Shown here: piece after piece, positions 1 to 8,066 of the stretch | Layout of the letters: each line of letters opens with the position of its first letter | Numbering within the stretch: position 1 is the stretch's first letter | Assembly: GCF_001693275.1 (NCBI RefSeq) | Contig: NZ_CP016477.1 | Coordinates: forward strand, 1-64,000 | Direction: 5' to 3' | DNA length: 64,000 nt | From: Picosynechococcus sp. PCC 7117 | GTDB taxonomy: Bacteria > Cyanobacteriota > Cyanobacteriia > Cyanobacteriales > MRBY01 | The notes under the pieces: generated by a model | Database searches by the model: none | Told to the model about the DNA's origin: nothing | The model's input: the letters and a program-made list of their open reading frames with translations, nothing else | Translations under genes and position numbers: made by a program

Positions 1-1350
1 GTGACTCAAAATCCCCAATGGCTTTGGCAAGAAGTCCTGACAAAACTTGAACAACAACTGAGTCGCCCCACCTACGAAACTTGGATTCAGCCGACGGCGA
101 TCCAACAGTGGCGAGAGGATGAAATCGTACTCTGTGCCCCAAATGCCTTTGTCCTGAACCATATCCAGAAATATTATGGTGCGTTGATCACCGAAACCAT
201 CGCCGAATTATTGCAGCAGCCCGTTAAGGTACGCCTCACTTCTCCAGAAGGGAATACCCTCGCAGCGACCCAGAGTTTCTATAGTTCCCGCAGTGGCCAA
301 TCGACCCGTCCAGGTAAAAAGACCCCAGAACTCAACTCGAAATATACCTTTTCACGGTTTGTGGTTGGCCCAACCAATCGCATGGCCCATGCTGCAGCTC
401 TAGCGGTGGCGGAATCACCGGGGCGGGATTTTAATCCCCTGGTGCTCTGTGGGGGGGTGGGTCTGGGAAAAACGCACCTGATGCAGGCGATCGGCCATTA
501 CCGTTTGGATACCCAGCCGGATGCGAAGATTTTTTATGTTTCCACGGAGCAATTTACCAATGATTTAATTGTTGCGATTCGCAAGGATAGTCTGCAAACG
601 TTCCGGGAGCATTACCGCACCGCCGATATTTTACTGGTAGACGACATTCAGTTCATCGAGGGGAAAGAATACACCCAAGAAGAATTTTTCTATACCTTTA
701 ATACTCTCCACGAAGCGGGTAAACAAATTGTTCTCGCGAGCGATCGCCCACCGCACCAGATTCCAGGCTTGCAACAACGGCTATCTTCCCGTTTTTCTAT
801 GGGGCTAATCGCCGATATTCAACCGCCTGATCTAGAAACCCGGATGGCGATCCTCCAGAAAAAGGCTGAGGCGGAAAATTTAAACCTATCGCGCTCGGTG
901 ATTGAATATATCGCCACCCACTACACGGCGAATATCCGCGAATTGGAGGGGGCGCTCCTGCGGGCAGTGACCCACATTGCGATCTCTGGGTTGCCGATGA
1001 CGGTGGAAAACCTCGCCCCCATTTTGAACCCGACGGTGGAATATGCTCCGGCGGCCCCGGATGTGATCTTGCAAATTGCCGCCGAAGCCACGGGGGTGAG
1101 CATTGAAGATTTGAAGGGGGCTTCTCGACGACGGGAAATTAGTACAGCCCGGCAAATTGCAATGTATTTGATGCGCCAACACACCGATCTCAGCTTGCCC
1201 CGCATTGGTGAACTGTTCGGTGGCAAAGACCATACCACCGTGATGTACAGTTGCGACAAAATTGGTCAGTTACTGACGAAAAATCAAAAAATCTCCCAAT
1301 TGGTGAGCCAAATTAGCGATCGCATTAACCACCACCACCAAAACCTCTAG
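1..1350 (+). CDS. dnaA: Chromosomal replication initiator protein DnaA
   Basis: DnaA binds 9-mer boxes at the origin and, as an ATP-bound oligomer, opens the duplex and helps load the replicative helicase. The 449-residue protein has the full family layout: an N-terminal interaction domain (about 1-85), a variable linker (about 85-115), the AAA+ core with Walker [10 protein letters not shown] near residue 150 and Walker [10 protein letters not shown] near 210, and the C-terminal DNA-binding domain with the signature [15 protein letters not shown] near 400. The start is GTG at the first base of the window, so nothing upstream can be judged. The 73 bp downstream contain no convincing DnaA box, so this window gives no support for the origin lying on that side. 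Confidence 0.98.
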   Translation: MTQNPQWLWQEVLTKLEQQLSRPTYETWIQPTAIQQWREDEIVLCAPNAFVLNHIQKYYGALITETIAELLQQPVKVRLTSPEGNTLAATQSFYSSRSGQSTRPGKKTPELNSKYTFSRFVVGPTNRMAHAAALAVAESPGRDFNPLVLCGGVGLGKTHLMQAIGHYRLDTQPDAKIFYVSTEQFTNDLIVAIRKDSLQTFREHYRTADILLVDDIQFIEGKEYTQEEFFYTFNTLHEAGKQIVLASDRPPHQIPGLQQRLSSRFSMGLIADIQPPDLETRMAILQKKAEAENLNLSRSVIEYIATHYTANIRELEGALLRAVTHIAISGLPMTVENLAPILNPTVEYAPAAPDVILQIAAEATGVSIEDLKGASRRREISTARQIAMYLMRQHTDLSLPRIGELFGGKDHTTVMYSCDKIGQLLTKNQKISQLVSQISDRINHHHQNL

Positions 1351-1423
1351 GGACAAGCGGCCCACATCGTGCCAAAAAAGACACCGCTACAATGAGCAGT
1401 AGTTCATCGATTGTGTTTTATTC

Positions 1424-2353
1424 ATGGTTGCTTCCTGCCGGATTGTTTCGCTCTTGCCCAGTGCCACCGAAATTTTAGATTGTCTGGGTTTAACTCCGGA
1501 CGTGGTGGGCCGGAGCCACGAATGTGACTATCCCCCAGAGATTGGCGATCGCCCCGTGTGTACCGCTGCCCGCCTCGATTCAGAATGTCCCAGTGGCGAA
1601 ATTGACCAAGAAGTTTTGGCCTTACTCCAAGGAGCCCTGGGGATCTATGAAGTGAAGCTCGATGTCTTGCAAGCCCTACAACCAACCCACATTGTCACCC
1701 AAGATCAGTGCGATGTTTGTGCCGTCACCCTGGCCGATGTGCAAAAGGCGATCGCCCAGTTGAGTGATCATCCGCCGCAGTTGATTTCGCTCCAGCCCAA
1801 TACCCTAGCGGACGTTTACCAGGATATTCGCCGTGTTGCCCAGCAGTTTAACCGTGATCCCCAACCCGTTTTGCAGGATCTACAACAGCGGGTACAAGCT
1901 TGCCAAAAACGAGGCAAGACTTTAGCAAAACGGCCCCGGGTAGCAGCCATTGAATGGATTGATCCCCTCATGGGCGGCGGTAATTGGCTCCCGGAACTCA
2001 TTGAACTCGCGGGCGGCGACAACATTTTAGGCAAACCCGGCAAACATTCCCCCTACATCAGTTGGGAAACCCTCCTGGCGAGTGATCCCGATGTGGTGGT
2101 GGTGATGCCCTGCGGCTTTGACCTCGAACGTACCCGCCAGGAAATGCTCGCCGACTTGGAGTTGCACCCTGAGTGGAAACAATTACGGGCGGTGCAAAAT
2201 GATCAGCTATTTATCTGCGATGGCAACGCTTATTTCAACCGACCAGGGCCGCGCCTCATGGATTCCCTAGAAATTCTCACGGAAATTTTGCAACCGACTG
2301 GCGATCGCCTTTATCCAAAAACTGCCTGGCAAAAACTCTCTTTATTCAAATAA
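1424..2353 (+). CDS. Cobalamin-type periplasmic binding protein (BtuF/TroA-like fold)
   Basis: The 309-residue protein belongs to the BtuF/FepB-like substrate-binding family. It starts CRIVSLLPSATEIL, the usual opening strand of these proteins, carries the family motif DQCDVCAV near residue 90, and has the long backbone helix in its middle. Family members bind cobalamin or related tetrapyrrole or metal chelates for ABC importers. I see no signal peptide, and no permease or ATPase gene is next to it, so it could be a cytoplasmic or orphan member. It starts 73 bp after dnaA with its own ATG. The family assignment is firm; the ligand is inferred. Confidence 0.85.
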   Translation: MVASCRIVSLLPSATEILDCLGLTPDVVGRSHECDYPPEIGDRPVCTAARLDSECPSGEIDQEVLALLQGALGIYEVKLDVLQALQPTHIVTQDQCDVCAVTLADVQKAIAQLSDHPPQLISLQPNTLADVYQDIRRVAQQFNRDPQPVLQDLQQRVQACQKRGKTLAKRPRVAAIEWIDPLMGGGNWLPELIELAGGDNILGKPGKHSPYISWETLLASDPDVVVVMPCGFDLERTRQEMLADLELHPEWKQLRAVQNDQLFICDGNAYFNRPGPRLMDSLEILTEILQPTGDRLYPKTAWQKLSLFK

Positions 2354-2631
2354 GTAATATTTCAACAAATAGTAACTATCCAAAGAAATATTACATCTGA
2401 GCCTAGTTTTACAACATTTTCTATCAAGTTTATGTTGGCAAAAAAGGAATTATTAGGACAAATTAGGGGATATTTTCGCAAAAACGAGCATCCTCCCCAA
2501 AAAAGCATCCCTTTGGCTTCGCCTGGGAATTTGGCACATTAAAGACATAGCAAGATTTTGAGGGCAGGCGTTTCGTGATGTACCGCCGCTTTGCGATTCA
2601 AAAAATATTATCTAAGGTGAGGATGCTGTCT

Positions 2632-2811
2632 ATGTGGCTCAAAATTAGGCACCTAGTCGATCCTGTATTTCAATATCTCAATCAACCCGTGGGACACACA
2701 GATCGGCATACCGTATGGAACCCGAATCGGTTTTGGTATCTCTATAAAATCAACCTGTTAGAAAAATGCTGGCAAAAAGAAGCGGCCAACAAAGGCCAAC
2801 ATACCTATTAA
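2632..2811 (+). CDS. Small hypothetical protein, basic and aromatic-rich
   Basis: I do not recognise this protein. The reading frame is open from 2575, but a purine-rich ribosome-binding sequence (AAGGTGAGG, 2614-2622) sits at good distance from the ATG at 2632, giving 59 residues. The ATG at 2623 would touch that sequence. The product is rich in Trp, Tyr, His and Lys, has no signal peptide and no membrane segment, and its middle reads WNPNRFWYLYKINLLEKCW. It lies alone between the BtuF-like gene and the convergent nrtS genes. The roughly 280 bp upstream are AT-rich and hold nothing else I can name. Whether it is expressed is uncertain. Confidence 0.5.
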   Translation: MWLKIRHLVDPVFQYLNQPVGHTDRHTVWNPNRFWYLYKINLLEKCWQKEAANKGQHTY

Positions 2812-2831
2812 TCTCTTAACTTTGATGCCAG

Positions 2832-3110
2832 TTACGACGTCAATTTTTGGGGATCTGCTTGGGAACTCTCCTGGGTCGCTTCTGCTTCGGCTCGCAGTCG
2901 GCTGACCAATTGACCATGGACATTGACACAGTAGGGCACACAGTAGGTTATGGCCGCCGCCAGCCAGCGGGTACTGGTCATGGTGCCATTCAACACAGCA
3001 ACACCATGGTTAATACAAAAGTGGACAGTTCCCACAAACAGGGCAACCCGAATCGCCGTTGGTCGAAAGGTGCGATCGCCTAAGGCCCGGAAATAGATTG
3101 TCAAGCGCAT
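2832..3110 (-). CDS. nrtS: NrtS-type nitrate/nitrite transporter subunit (second gene of the pair)
   Basis: This small membrane protein has two predicted transmembrane helices (near residues 20-42 and 53-72) and the family features ALGDRT, TAIRVALFVGTV, CINHG and VPYCVNVHG. NrtS proteins were shown to take up nitrate and nitrite, and in Synechococcus PCC 7002 two tandem copies form a higher-affinity heteromeric complex. An in-frame TTG start exists at 3125, but the ATG at 3110 aligns exactly with the start of the neighbouring copy, giving 92 residues. It has a hydrophilic tail of about 25 residues, longer than its partner. The gap to the upstream copy is about 40 bp, so the two genes are almost certainly cotranscribed. 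Which copy is called nrtS1 or nrtS2 I cannot say. Confidence 0.88.
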   Translation of the reverse strand: MRLTIYFRALGDRTFRPTAIRVALFVGTVHFCINHGVAVLNGTMTSTRWLAAAITYCVPYCVNVHGQLVSRLRAEAEATQESSQADPQKLTS

Positions 3111-3151
3111 CGGTGCAATCCCCAAACTAATAAAAAAGTGGCTCTAGATCT

Positions 3152-3406
3152 TTATGGCTCGGAAGAGGGGTGGGCTTTGGCTTGCTGGCGCATCCGGCTG
3201 GCTATTTGGCCATGGAGGTTAACGCAGTAAGGCACAAAGTAGGTCAAAACCATGGATGTCCAACGGGTTCGGGTCATTGCCCCATGGAGAAAGGCACTAC
3301 CGTGGTTAATGCAAAAAATCACAGTGCCCACAATTAGGGCGACGCGGATGGCAGTGCTGTGGAGGGTGCGATCGCCCAGGGTTTGAAGATAACTTTTTAG
3401 GCCCAT
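3152..3406 (-). CDS. nrtS: NrtS-type nitrate/nitrite transporter subunit (first gene of the pair)
   Basis: The 84-residue protein is a paralogue of the gene just downstream: both share the LGDRT, TAIRVAL-VGTV, FCINHG and VPYCVN-HGQ blocks in the same order and spacing. It has two transmembrane helices and short hydrophilic ends. In PCC 7002 the two products must be made together for efficient nitrate uptake, which supports reading them as one transporter. The ATG at 3406 lies only 34 bp after the nanE stop on the same strand, so the pair may be served partly by readthrough from purN-nanE. I looked for an NtcA box with GTA-N8-TAC spacing in that gap and found none. Confidence 0.88.
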   Translation of the reverse strand: MGLKSYLQTLGDRTLHSTAIRVALIVGTVIFCINHGSAFLHGAMTRTRWTSMVLTYFVPYCVNLHGQIASRMRQQAKAHPSSEP

Positions 3407-3440
3407 CGGTGAACCTCTAATTTGTATATCTGAATTTTAC

Positions 3441-4133
3441 TCATGGGTGGCCTGGGGCGATCGCCTGACAAAATTTTTGTGCCAAGAGATCAACACCGGT
3501 AATCGCTGTCCCAACAACGACGCTATCAGCCCCCAATTGGAAGGCTTTTTGCAGCATTTCTGGGGTGTGGATGCCTCCTTCGCAGATGATCGGCTGGTCA
3601 AAATCCTGAGCAAGTTTTTCAAGCAACCCAAAACCAGGGGGCGTTAAATCTTTGGTGTTCCCCGTATAGCCGTAGAGGGTCGTCCCCAAAATATCAGCAC
3701 CAGCTTGGGCGGCCCATTGAGCATTTTCGTAGGTGTCGAGATCCGCCATCACCAATTTGCCTGTTTGCTGGTGAATCCCGGCGATCAGATCCGCGAGGGT
3801 TTCTCCGTTCGGGCGGGGGCGGGCCGTGGCATCAACGGCAACAATATCGGCTCCCGCTTCGACCACCGCCAGGGCATCTTCTAACCGGGGGGTAATGTAA
3901 ACATCTGATGCGGGAAAAGTACGTTTCCACAAACCGATAATCAGGATCTGGGGTAGTTTGGCCCGCACAGCGCGGATGTGTTCGGGGCTATCGATGCGCA
4001 CCCCAACGGCTCCTTGATTGACGCAAGCTTGGGCGATCGCCGCAATCATTTCAGGGTCATGGAGGGGAGAATCAGCGGGGGCTTGGCAGGAAATAATCAG
4101 GCGATTTTTAAACTGGGCAATCAGATCAGACAT
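3441..4133 (-). CDS. nanE: Putative N-acetylmannosamine-6-phosphate 2-epimerase (NanE family)
   Basis: NanE interconverts N-acetylmannosamine-6-phosphate and N-acetylglucosamine-6-phosphate, usually in sialic acid or amino-sugar catabolism. The 230-residue protein is a single TIM barrel of normal length with the family motifs LIISCQAP at the N terminus, VGVRIDSPE, GLWKR, DIVAVDATARPRPNG, LVMADLDTYENA, LGTTLYGYTG and a phosphate-binding end ICEGGIHTPE plus VVVGTAITG. The lysine in GLWKR fits the family's catalytic position. No nanA, nanK or sialic acid transporter gene is visible nearby, so its role here may be amino-sugar salvage. It follows purN by 18 to 20 bp and is probably cotranscribed with it. 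Confidence 0.92.
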   Translation of the reverse strand: MSDLIAQFKNRLIISCQAPADSPLHDPEMIAAIAQACVNQGAVGVRIDSPEHIRAVRAKLPQILIIGLWKRTFPASDVYITPRLEDALAVVEAGADIVAVDATARPRPNGETLADLIAGIHQQTGKLVMADLDTYENAQWAAQAGADILGTTLYGYTGNTKDLTPPGFGLLEKLAQDFDQPIICEGGIHTPEMLQKAFQLGADSVVVGTAITGVDLLAQKFCQAIAPGHP

Positions 4134-4151
4134 GGGCTTGATGGGAAATTT

Positions 4152-4796
4152 CTAGGAATATTGGGACACAGCTAAGGCGATCGCCGCTGGAAAAATACGG
4201 TGTTCTTGCACTTGAATACGGCGATGGAGCGTTTCAGGAGTATCATCGGCCAAAATCGGCACCACTGCCTGCATAATAATGTCGCCACTATCGACTTCGG
4301 GACTAGCAAAATGCACCGAACAGCCCGTCACTTTTACGCCAGCCGCTAAAGCCTGTTCTACAGCGCGAATCCCTTTAAAGCTGGGTAATAAACTGGGGTG
4401 AATGTTCAAAATCCGATTTTCGTAGCCCGTGAGCAAAACATCCGTAACGATGCGCATCCAACCCGCCATAATCACCCACTCCACCCCATGGGCGCGCAGG
4501 CAATCTAAAATTGCTTGGTCACAGGCTTCCCGCGAGGCAAACTCCCGGTGGTTAATCAGTTGGGTTTTCGTGCCAAATGTTGCGGCCCGTTCTAAAACCT
4601 TCGCCTTGGGGTTGTTGTAAATCAGAATCGGGATCTCTGCGTTAAGTTCTTTGGCGATCATGGCCTTGGCGATCGCCCCGTAGTTACTGCCGCTACCGGA
4701 GGCCAAGACTCCCAACTTTACCGGACGGGATAAGGGCACATCCGCCAGGGTTACAGGGGGAGAAATTAAAGCAGAATTTAGCGTAACATTACCCAT
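4152..4796 (-). CDS. purN: Phosphoribosylglycinamide formyltransferase (GAR transformylase)
   Basis: PurN transfers the formyl group of 10-formyltetrahydrofolate to glycinamide ribonucleotide, the third step of purine synthesis. The sequence has LGVLASGSGSNYGAI for phosphate binding near residue 30, VIMAGWMRI, the catalytic NIHPSLLPSFKG, and the GCSVHFASPEVDSGDII segment with the catalytic Asp. The reading frame extends to a TTG at 4823, but the ATG at 4796 is preferred. Even so, it has an N-terminal extension of about 25 residues before the Rossmann core compared with E. coli PurN. nanE follows immediately on the same strand. Confidence 0.95.
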   Translation of the reverse strand: MGNVTLNSALISPPVTLADVPLSRPVKLGVLASGSGSNYGAIAKAMIAKELNAEIPILIYNNPKAKVLERAATFGTKTQLINHREFASREACDQAILDCLRAHGVEWVIMAGWMRIVTDVLLTGYENRILNIHPSLLPSFKGIRAVEQALAAGVKVTGCSVHFASPEVDSGDIIMQAVVPILADDTPETLHRRIQVQEHRIFPAAIALAVSQYS

Positions 4797-4888
4797 CAAT
4801 CGCGGTAATCCTCGGAAGTACAACCACTAAGCATATCGGTTCCCTAGTCGAAAGTCAGATATTTTTGCTCGGTGGCATCGGGGTAGGG

Positions 4889-5230
4889 CTAGGCTGAATC
4901 TCGATCCTCGAAACGAATAATATCTTCGTCTCCCAAAAATTCGCCGTTTTGAATTTCGATCATCACCAGATCAATTACCCCCGGATTTTCGACCCGGTGC
5001 CTGGTATTCATCGGGACATAGGTAGATTGGCGGGGAGTCAAGATAATTTCTTGGTCGTTGCAAATCACCTTCGCTGTCCCGGAAACGACGACCCAATGCT
5101 CGCTGCGATGGTAGTGCATTTGGGTGCTGATGTGGTGACCGGGTTTCACTTCGATGCGGTTAATGCGGTAGCGATCGCCTTCTTCGAGGATCGTGACTTT
5201 GCCCCAGGGGGGTGTGCGGGTTTCAAGCAT
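4889..5230 (-). CDS. Single-domain cupin, mannose-6-phosphate isomerase-like
   Basis: The 113-residue protein is one cupin domain that resembles the C-terminal part of type II phosphomannose isomerase/GDP-mannose pyrophosphorylase proteins. It begins RTPPWGKVTILEEGDRYRI, then has the metal-binding motif HYHRSEHWVVVSG (two His, one Glu) and a distal His in NTRHRVENPG. The nucleotidyltransferase half of the bifunctional enzymes is missing, as is common for stand-alone cyanobacterial copies. It may isomerise a sugar phosphate or act as a small sugar-binding cupin. It is about 40 bp downstream of the ArsC-like gene on the same strand and probably shares its transcript. Confidence 0.85.
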   Translation of the reverse strand: MLETRTPPWGKVTILEEGDRYRINRIEVKPGHHISTQMHYHRSEHWVVVSGTAKVICNDQEIILTPRQSTYVPMNTRHRVENPGVIDLVMIEIQNGEFLGDEDIIRFEDRDSA

Positions 5231-5270
5231 AGGGATAAGTCCGGCGGGATTTCAAGATTATTTTAAAGGC

Positions 5271-5630
5271 TTACTGAGTACCGAGGCGATCGCTTAGTTC
5301 CGCTTCACTGGCCCGAAATCCCACCAAGACCGCCTGGTTATCCCGCACGAACAAAGGCCGTTTTAAGAGCATTGCATCTTGACTAAAAGCCTCGATCCAC
5401 TGGTTATCATCCCAGGTTTTCTTTTCTTCTCCCAAGGCCCGATAGGATTGCCCAGAAGTATTGCGCATTGGTTTGCTGCCTAGTGTTTTGACCCATTGGG
5501 CGATCGCCTCTCTGCTGGGAGGTTGCTCTTTGGTATTGATAAATTCGTAGGAAATTCCGGCTGTTTCTAGCCATTTCAAAGCTTTTTTACAGGTGTTGCA
5601 GGTGGGAATGCCGTAAACTCGCAGGGCCAT
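5271..5630 (-). CDS. ArsC/Spx family thioredoxin-fold protein
   Basis: The 119-residue protein has the thioredoxin-like fold of the ArsC/Spx/YffB superfamily. An N-terminal YGIPTCNTCKKA gives a CxxC pair near residues 11-14, followed by the typical FINTKEQPPS, TSGQSYRALG and LLKRPLFVRD segments and a VGFR motif near the end. The CxxC arrangement and length fit Spx/MgsR-like proteins and unclassified arsenate reductase relatives equally well. The classical ArsC arginine triad is not fully evident, so I do not call it an arsenate reductase. It is the first gene of a short leftward unit with the cupin. Confidence 0.82.
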   Translation of the reverse strand: MALRVYGIPTCNTCKKALKWLETAGISYEFINTKEQPPSREAIAQWVKTLGSKPMRNTSGQSYRALGEEKKTWDDNQWIEAFSQDAMLLKRPLFVRDNQAVLVGFRASEAELSDRLGTQ

Positions 5631-5743
5631 TTTGTGATCGGTTAAACAAAAGATAACTTTGTTTATTATCCATGATCCTCAGGGCAGCCCACTTTGGCAG
5701 AAGTGTTACAACGGAACTGTAGCAAGTCCCCAAATTTTTCATC

Positions 5744-6823
5744 ATGACGACCATTTCTGCCGAAAAATCAATTGCAGCTTGGCTTGGAGAGGAAGCAGAA
5801 AGTCTCTTGGGTCACAGCGCGAAAATTAATCAAAATCTGCTCACCCTCCCTGGAGCCGATATCGTGGAACGGGTCTATGCCCAAAGCGATCGCCCCACTC
5901 CAGTGTTGCGGGCGTTGCAACAATTGTTTGGTACGGGACGACTGGCAAATACAGGCTATCTCTCAATTTTGCCCGTTGATCAAGGCATTGAACATTCCGG
6001 GGCGGCTTCCTTTGCGCCCAACCCGATTTATTTTGACCCCGAAAATATTATTCGTCTGGCGATGGAAGGGGGGTGTAACGGCGTGGCGACGACCCTCGGC
6101 GTGTTGGGGATGATGTCCCGCAAATATGCCCACCGCATCCCGTTTATCGTCAAACTCAACCACAATGAACTGCTCACCTATCCCAACGGTGCGGATCAAA
6201 TTATGTTTGCGACGGTGGAACAGGCATGGAATTTGGGGGCGATCGCCGTCGGTGCAACGATTTATTTTGGCTCCCCAGAATCGAGCCGACAAATTCAAGA
6301 GGTTAGCCGTGCCTTTGCCCGCGCCCACGAGCTAGGAATGGCGACGATTCTCTGGTGTTATCTGCGCAACGATGTGTTTAAACAGGACAAGGATTACCAT
6401 TTGGCGGCGGATTTGACGGGACAAGCGAACCACATGGGCGTAACCATTGAGGCGGATATTATCAAACAAAAATTACCAGAAACCAATAACGGTTACGGGG
6501 CGATCGCCAAAGCGACGGGCCAAAAATACGGCAGAACTCACCCCAAAATTTACGACGAACTCACCAGTGATCACCCCATCGATCTCACCCGTTATCAAGT
6601 GTTGAACTGTTATGGCGGGCGGGCTGGTTTAATTAATTCCGGTGGCTCCTCCGGCGAAAACGATTTTGCCCAAGCAATTCGCACTGCTGTGATCAATAAA
6701 CGTGCGGGTGGTTGTGGTTTGATTTCTGGTCGTAAAACCTTCCAACGACCCATGACAGAAGGGGTTAAACTCTTTCACCTCATTCAGGATGTCTATCTTG
6801 ATTCTGAAATCACCATCGCTTAA
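5744..6823 (+). CDS. Class I fructose-bisphosphate aldolase (DhnA/FbaB-like)
   Basis: The 359-residue protein belongs to the DhnA-type class I aldolases, which cleave fructose-1,6-bisphosphate through a Schiff-base lysine and need no metal. Visible family segments are [15 protein letters not shown] near residue 80, [37 protein letters not shown] and the phosphate-binding end [18 protein letters not shown] plus [17 protein letters not shown]. Length matches E. coli FbaB (about 350). Cyanobacteria generally use a class II aldolase in the Calvin cycle, so this enzyme is probably an accessory or condition-specific isoform. It stands alone with free space on both sides. No strong terminator is seen after it, only an imperfect hairpin near 6833-6855. 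Confidence 0.93.
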   Translation: MTTISAEKSIAAWLGEEAESLLGHSAKINQNLLTLPGADIVERVYAQSDRPTPVLRALQQLFGTGRLANTGYLSILPVDQGIEHSGAASFAPNPIYFDPENIIRLAMEGGCNGVATTLGVLGMMSRKYAHRIPFIVKLNHNELLTYPNGADQIMFATVEQAWNLGAIAVGATIYFGSPESSRQIQEVSRAFARAHELGMATILWCYLRNDVFKQDKDYHLAADLTGQANHMGVTIEADIIKQKLPETNNGYGAIAKATGQKYGRTHPKIYDELTSDHPIDLTRYQVLNCYGGRAGLINSGGSSGENDFAQAIRTAVINKRAGGCGLISGRKTFQRPMTEGVKLFHLIQDVYLDSEITIA

Positions 6824-7049
6824 GGGGGTGTCGTCCTGGGGCAAAGGAGGACTGTTCTTTAAATATTGATCAAGTCTCAGTTCTCAGTAATGATTGCCAT
6901 GGCATTTTTTAGGAGGCTTGAGCAAGAGATGATTATGCACGTTTTTTAGCCTGCCAAAAGCACCCTTAGCTCGTCATCTAATACCGCTTAAGTATCTTTG
7001 ATTCCAGAAATGCTATAACGGTGAATATCCCGATTGCAAGAAAGACTAT

Positions 7050-7619
7050 ATGGTTATTGCTGAAGAAAAATTTCCCCGATTCACTCCTGACGAATATTTA
7101 CGTTGGGAGGAACAGCAAGTCGAAAAATACGAATATATCGATGGTCAAATCTATGCCATGGGGGGCGGCAACAAAAACCATAGTCTAATTGCCGTGAGGC
7201 TGTCGAGTTTATTTTTTAATCATCTGGATGGTAGCGGTTGCGAAACCGGAAATTCTGATCTCAAAATCAAAATTCCTAACAGCCATAACTATACCTATCC
7301 AGATATCAGCGTCACCTGCGATGAGCGAGATCAGTCCACCACCCAATTCATTACATATCCTTGTCTGGTTGTCGAAGTTTTATCAAAAAGCACTGAGGCT
7401 TATGATCGGGGTGGCAAATTTAGACTCTATCGCCAAAATCCGGTCTTAAAAGATTATTTACTGGTGAGTTCTACCGCCATTGAGATGGATTTGTATCATA
7501 AGAATAAATCAGGAGAATGGCTGATCACTAACTATCAAGCCGGAGATATGGTCACCCTAGAAAGTATTGGCCTCACTTTTTCTATTGAGCAAGCTTACCA
7601 AGGACTAAGATTTTTATAA
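7050..7619 (+). CDS. Uma2-family (DUF820) restriction-endonuclease-like protein
   Basis: This 189-residue protein is a member of the large Uma2/DUF820 family of PD-(D/E)xK-fold proteins that is greatly expanded in cyanobacteria and of unknown function. It shows the usual opening FTPDEYLRWEEQQVEKYEYIDG, then NHSLIAVRLSSLFFNHL, YPDISVTCD with the catalytic-type Asp, and LVVEVLSKSTEAYDRGGKF with the Glu and Lys. Length is typical. Some related proteins are linked to transposons, but no mobile element is next to this copy. Its region is more AT-rich than its surroundings and lacks HIP1 sites, which fits an accessory gene. Confidence 0.9.
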   Translation: MVIAEEKFPRFTPDEYLRWEEQQVEKYEYIDGQIYAMGGGNKNHSLIAVRLSSLFFNHLDGSGCETGNSDLKIKIPNSHNYTYPDISVTCDERDQSTTQFITYPCLVVEVLSKSTEAYDRGGKFRLYRQNPVLKDYLLVSSTAIEMDLYHKNKSGEWLITNYQAGDMVTLESIGLTFSIEQAYQGLRFL

Positions 7620-7714
7620 AAAAGAATAAGTTCAGCACTTTTTTAGGTCTTTGATAGCGTTAACAATACAAAATACTAGCTAGGATAGAAAGAGCATATT
7701 TTTTTAGTAAAATA

Positions 7715-7948
7715 ATGAAAAATAACGATTCTCAATATTTAATTTCTCCAGAGAAAGTTCTTCGTGAGAAAACGCTTTTACAAGCACCCGTTGATTGGAA
7801 AAAACTCATCGATAATAGAATTTTAGAGAAGGTAGGGCTTAAAAAATATCGATGCCTTGTTAACTCCGATGAATTGACAGAGGAAGTCAGAGTAAAAATA
7901 GAGTCAGTAAAACAATGCACAACTGGGGTGATTATTGGCATTTATTGA
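7715..7948 (+). CDS. Hypothetical small protein, 77 residues
   Basis: I do not recognise this protein. It is charged and Lys-rich, with no signal peptide or membrane segment, and its middle reads DWKKLIDNRILEKVG. Like the Uma2 gene 95 bp upstream it is AT-rich and free of HIP1 octamers, which suggests the two belong to one acquired stretch. There is no clear ribosome-binding sequence before the ATG, and the 118 bp after its stop, up to the DUF1995 gene, hold nothing I can name. The gene call is tentative. Confidence 0.4.
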   Translation: MKNNDSQYLISPEKVLREKTLLQAPVDWKKLIDNRILEKVGLKKYRCLVNSDELTEEVRVKIESVKQCTTGVIIGIY

Positions 7949-8066
7949 AACATACTCAATGAGCCTCAAAGATTGTGGAAATTTAAAGTCATCCGTAGAA
8001 AGCTTTTGACGAAGCGATGGGGAACATTTGATAATGAATCGATGTTCTGTTGTGCGTCGGTAAACC

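Noticed and set aside
886-1259. Long minus-strand frames inside dnaA
   Set aside because: They mirror the codon pattern of dnaA, have no ribosome-binding sequence, and show no family features.
1351-1423. Possible replication origin next to dnaA
   Set aside because: I looked for 9-mer DnaA boxes on both strands in the 73 bp after dnaA and found no good match; the region before dnaA is outside the window.
3407-3440. NtcA binding site before nrtS
   Set aside because: A GTA and a TAC are present on the minus strand, but their spacing is 11 bases instead of 8, so it is not a proper site.
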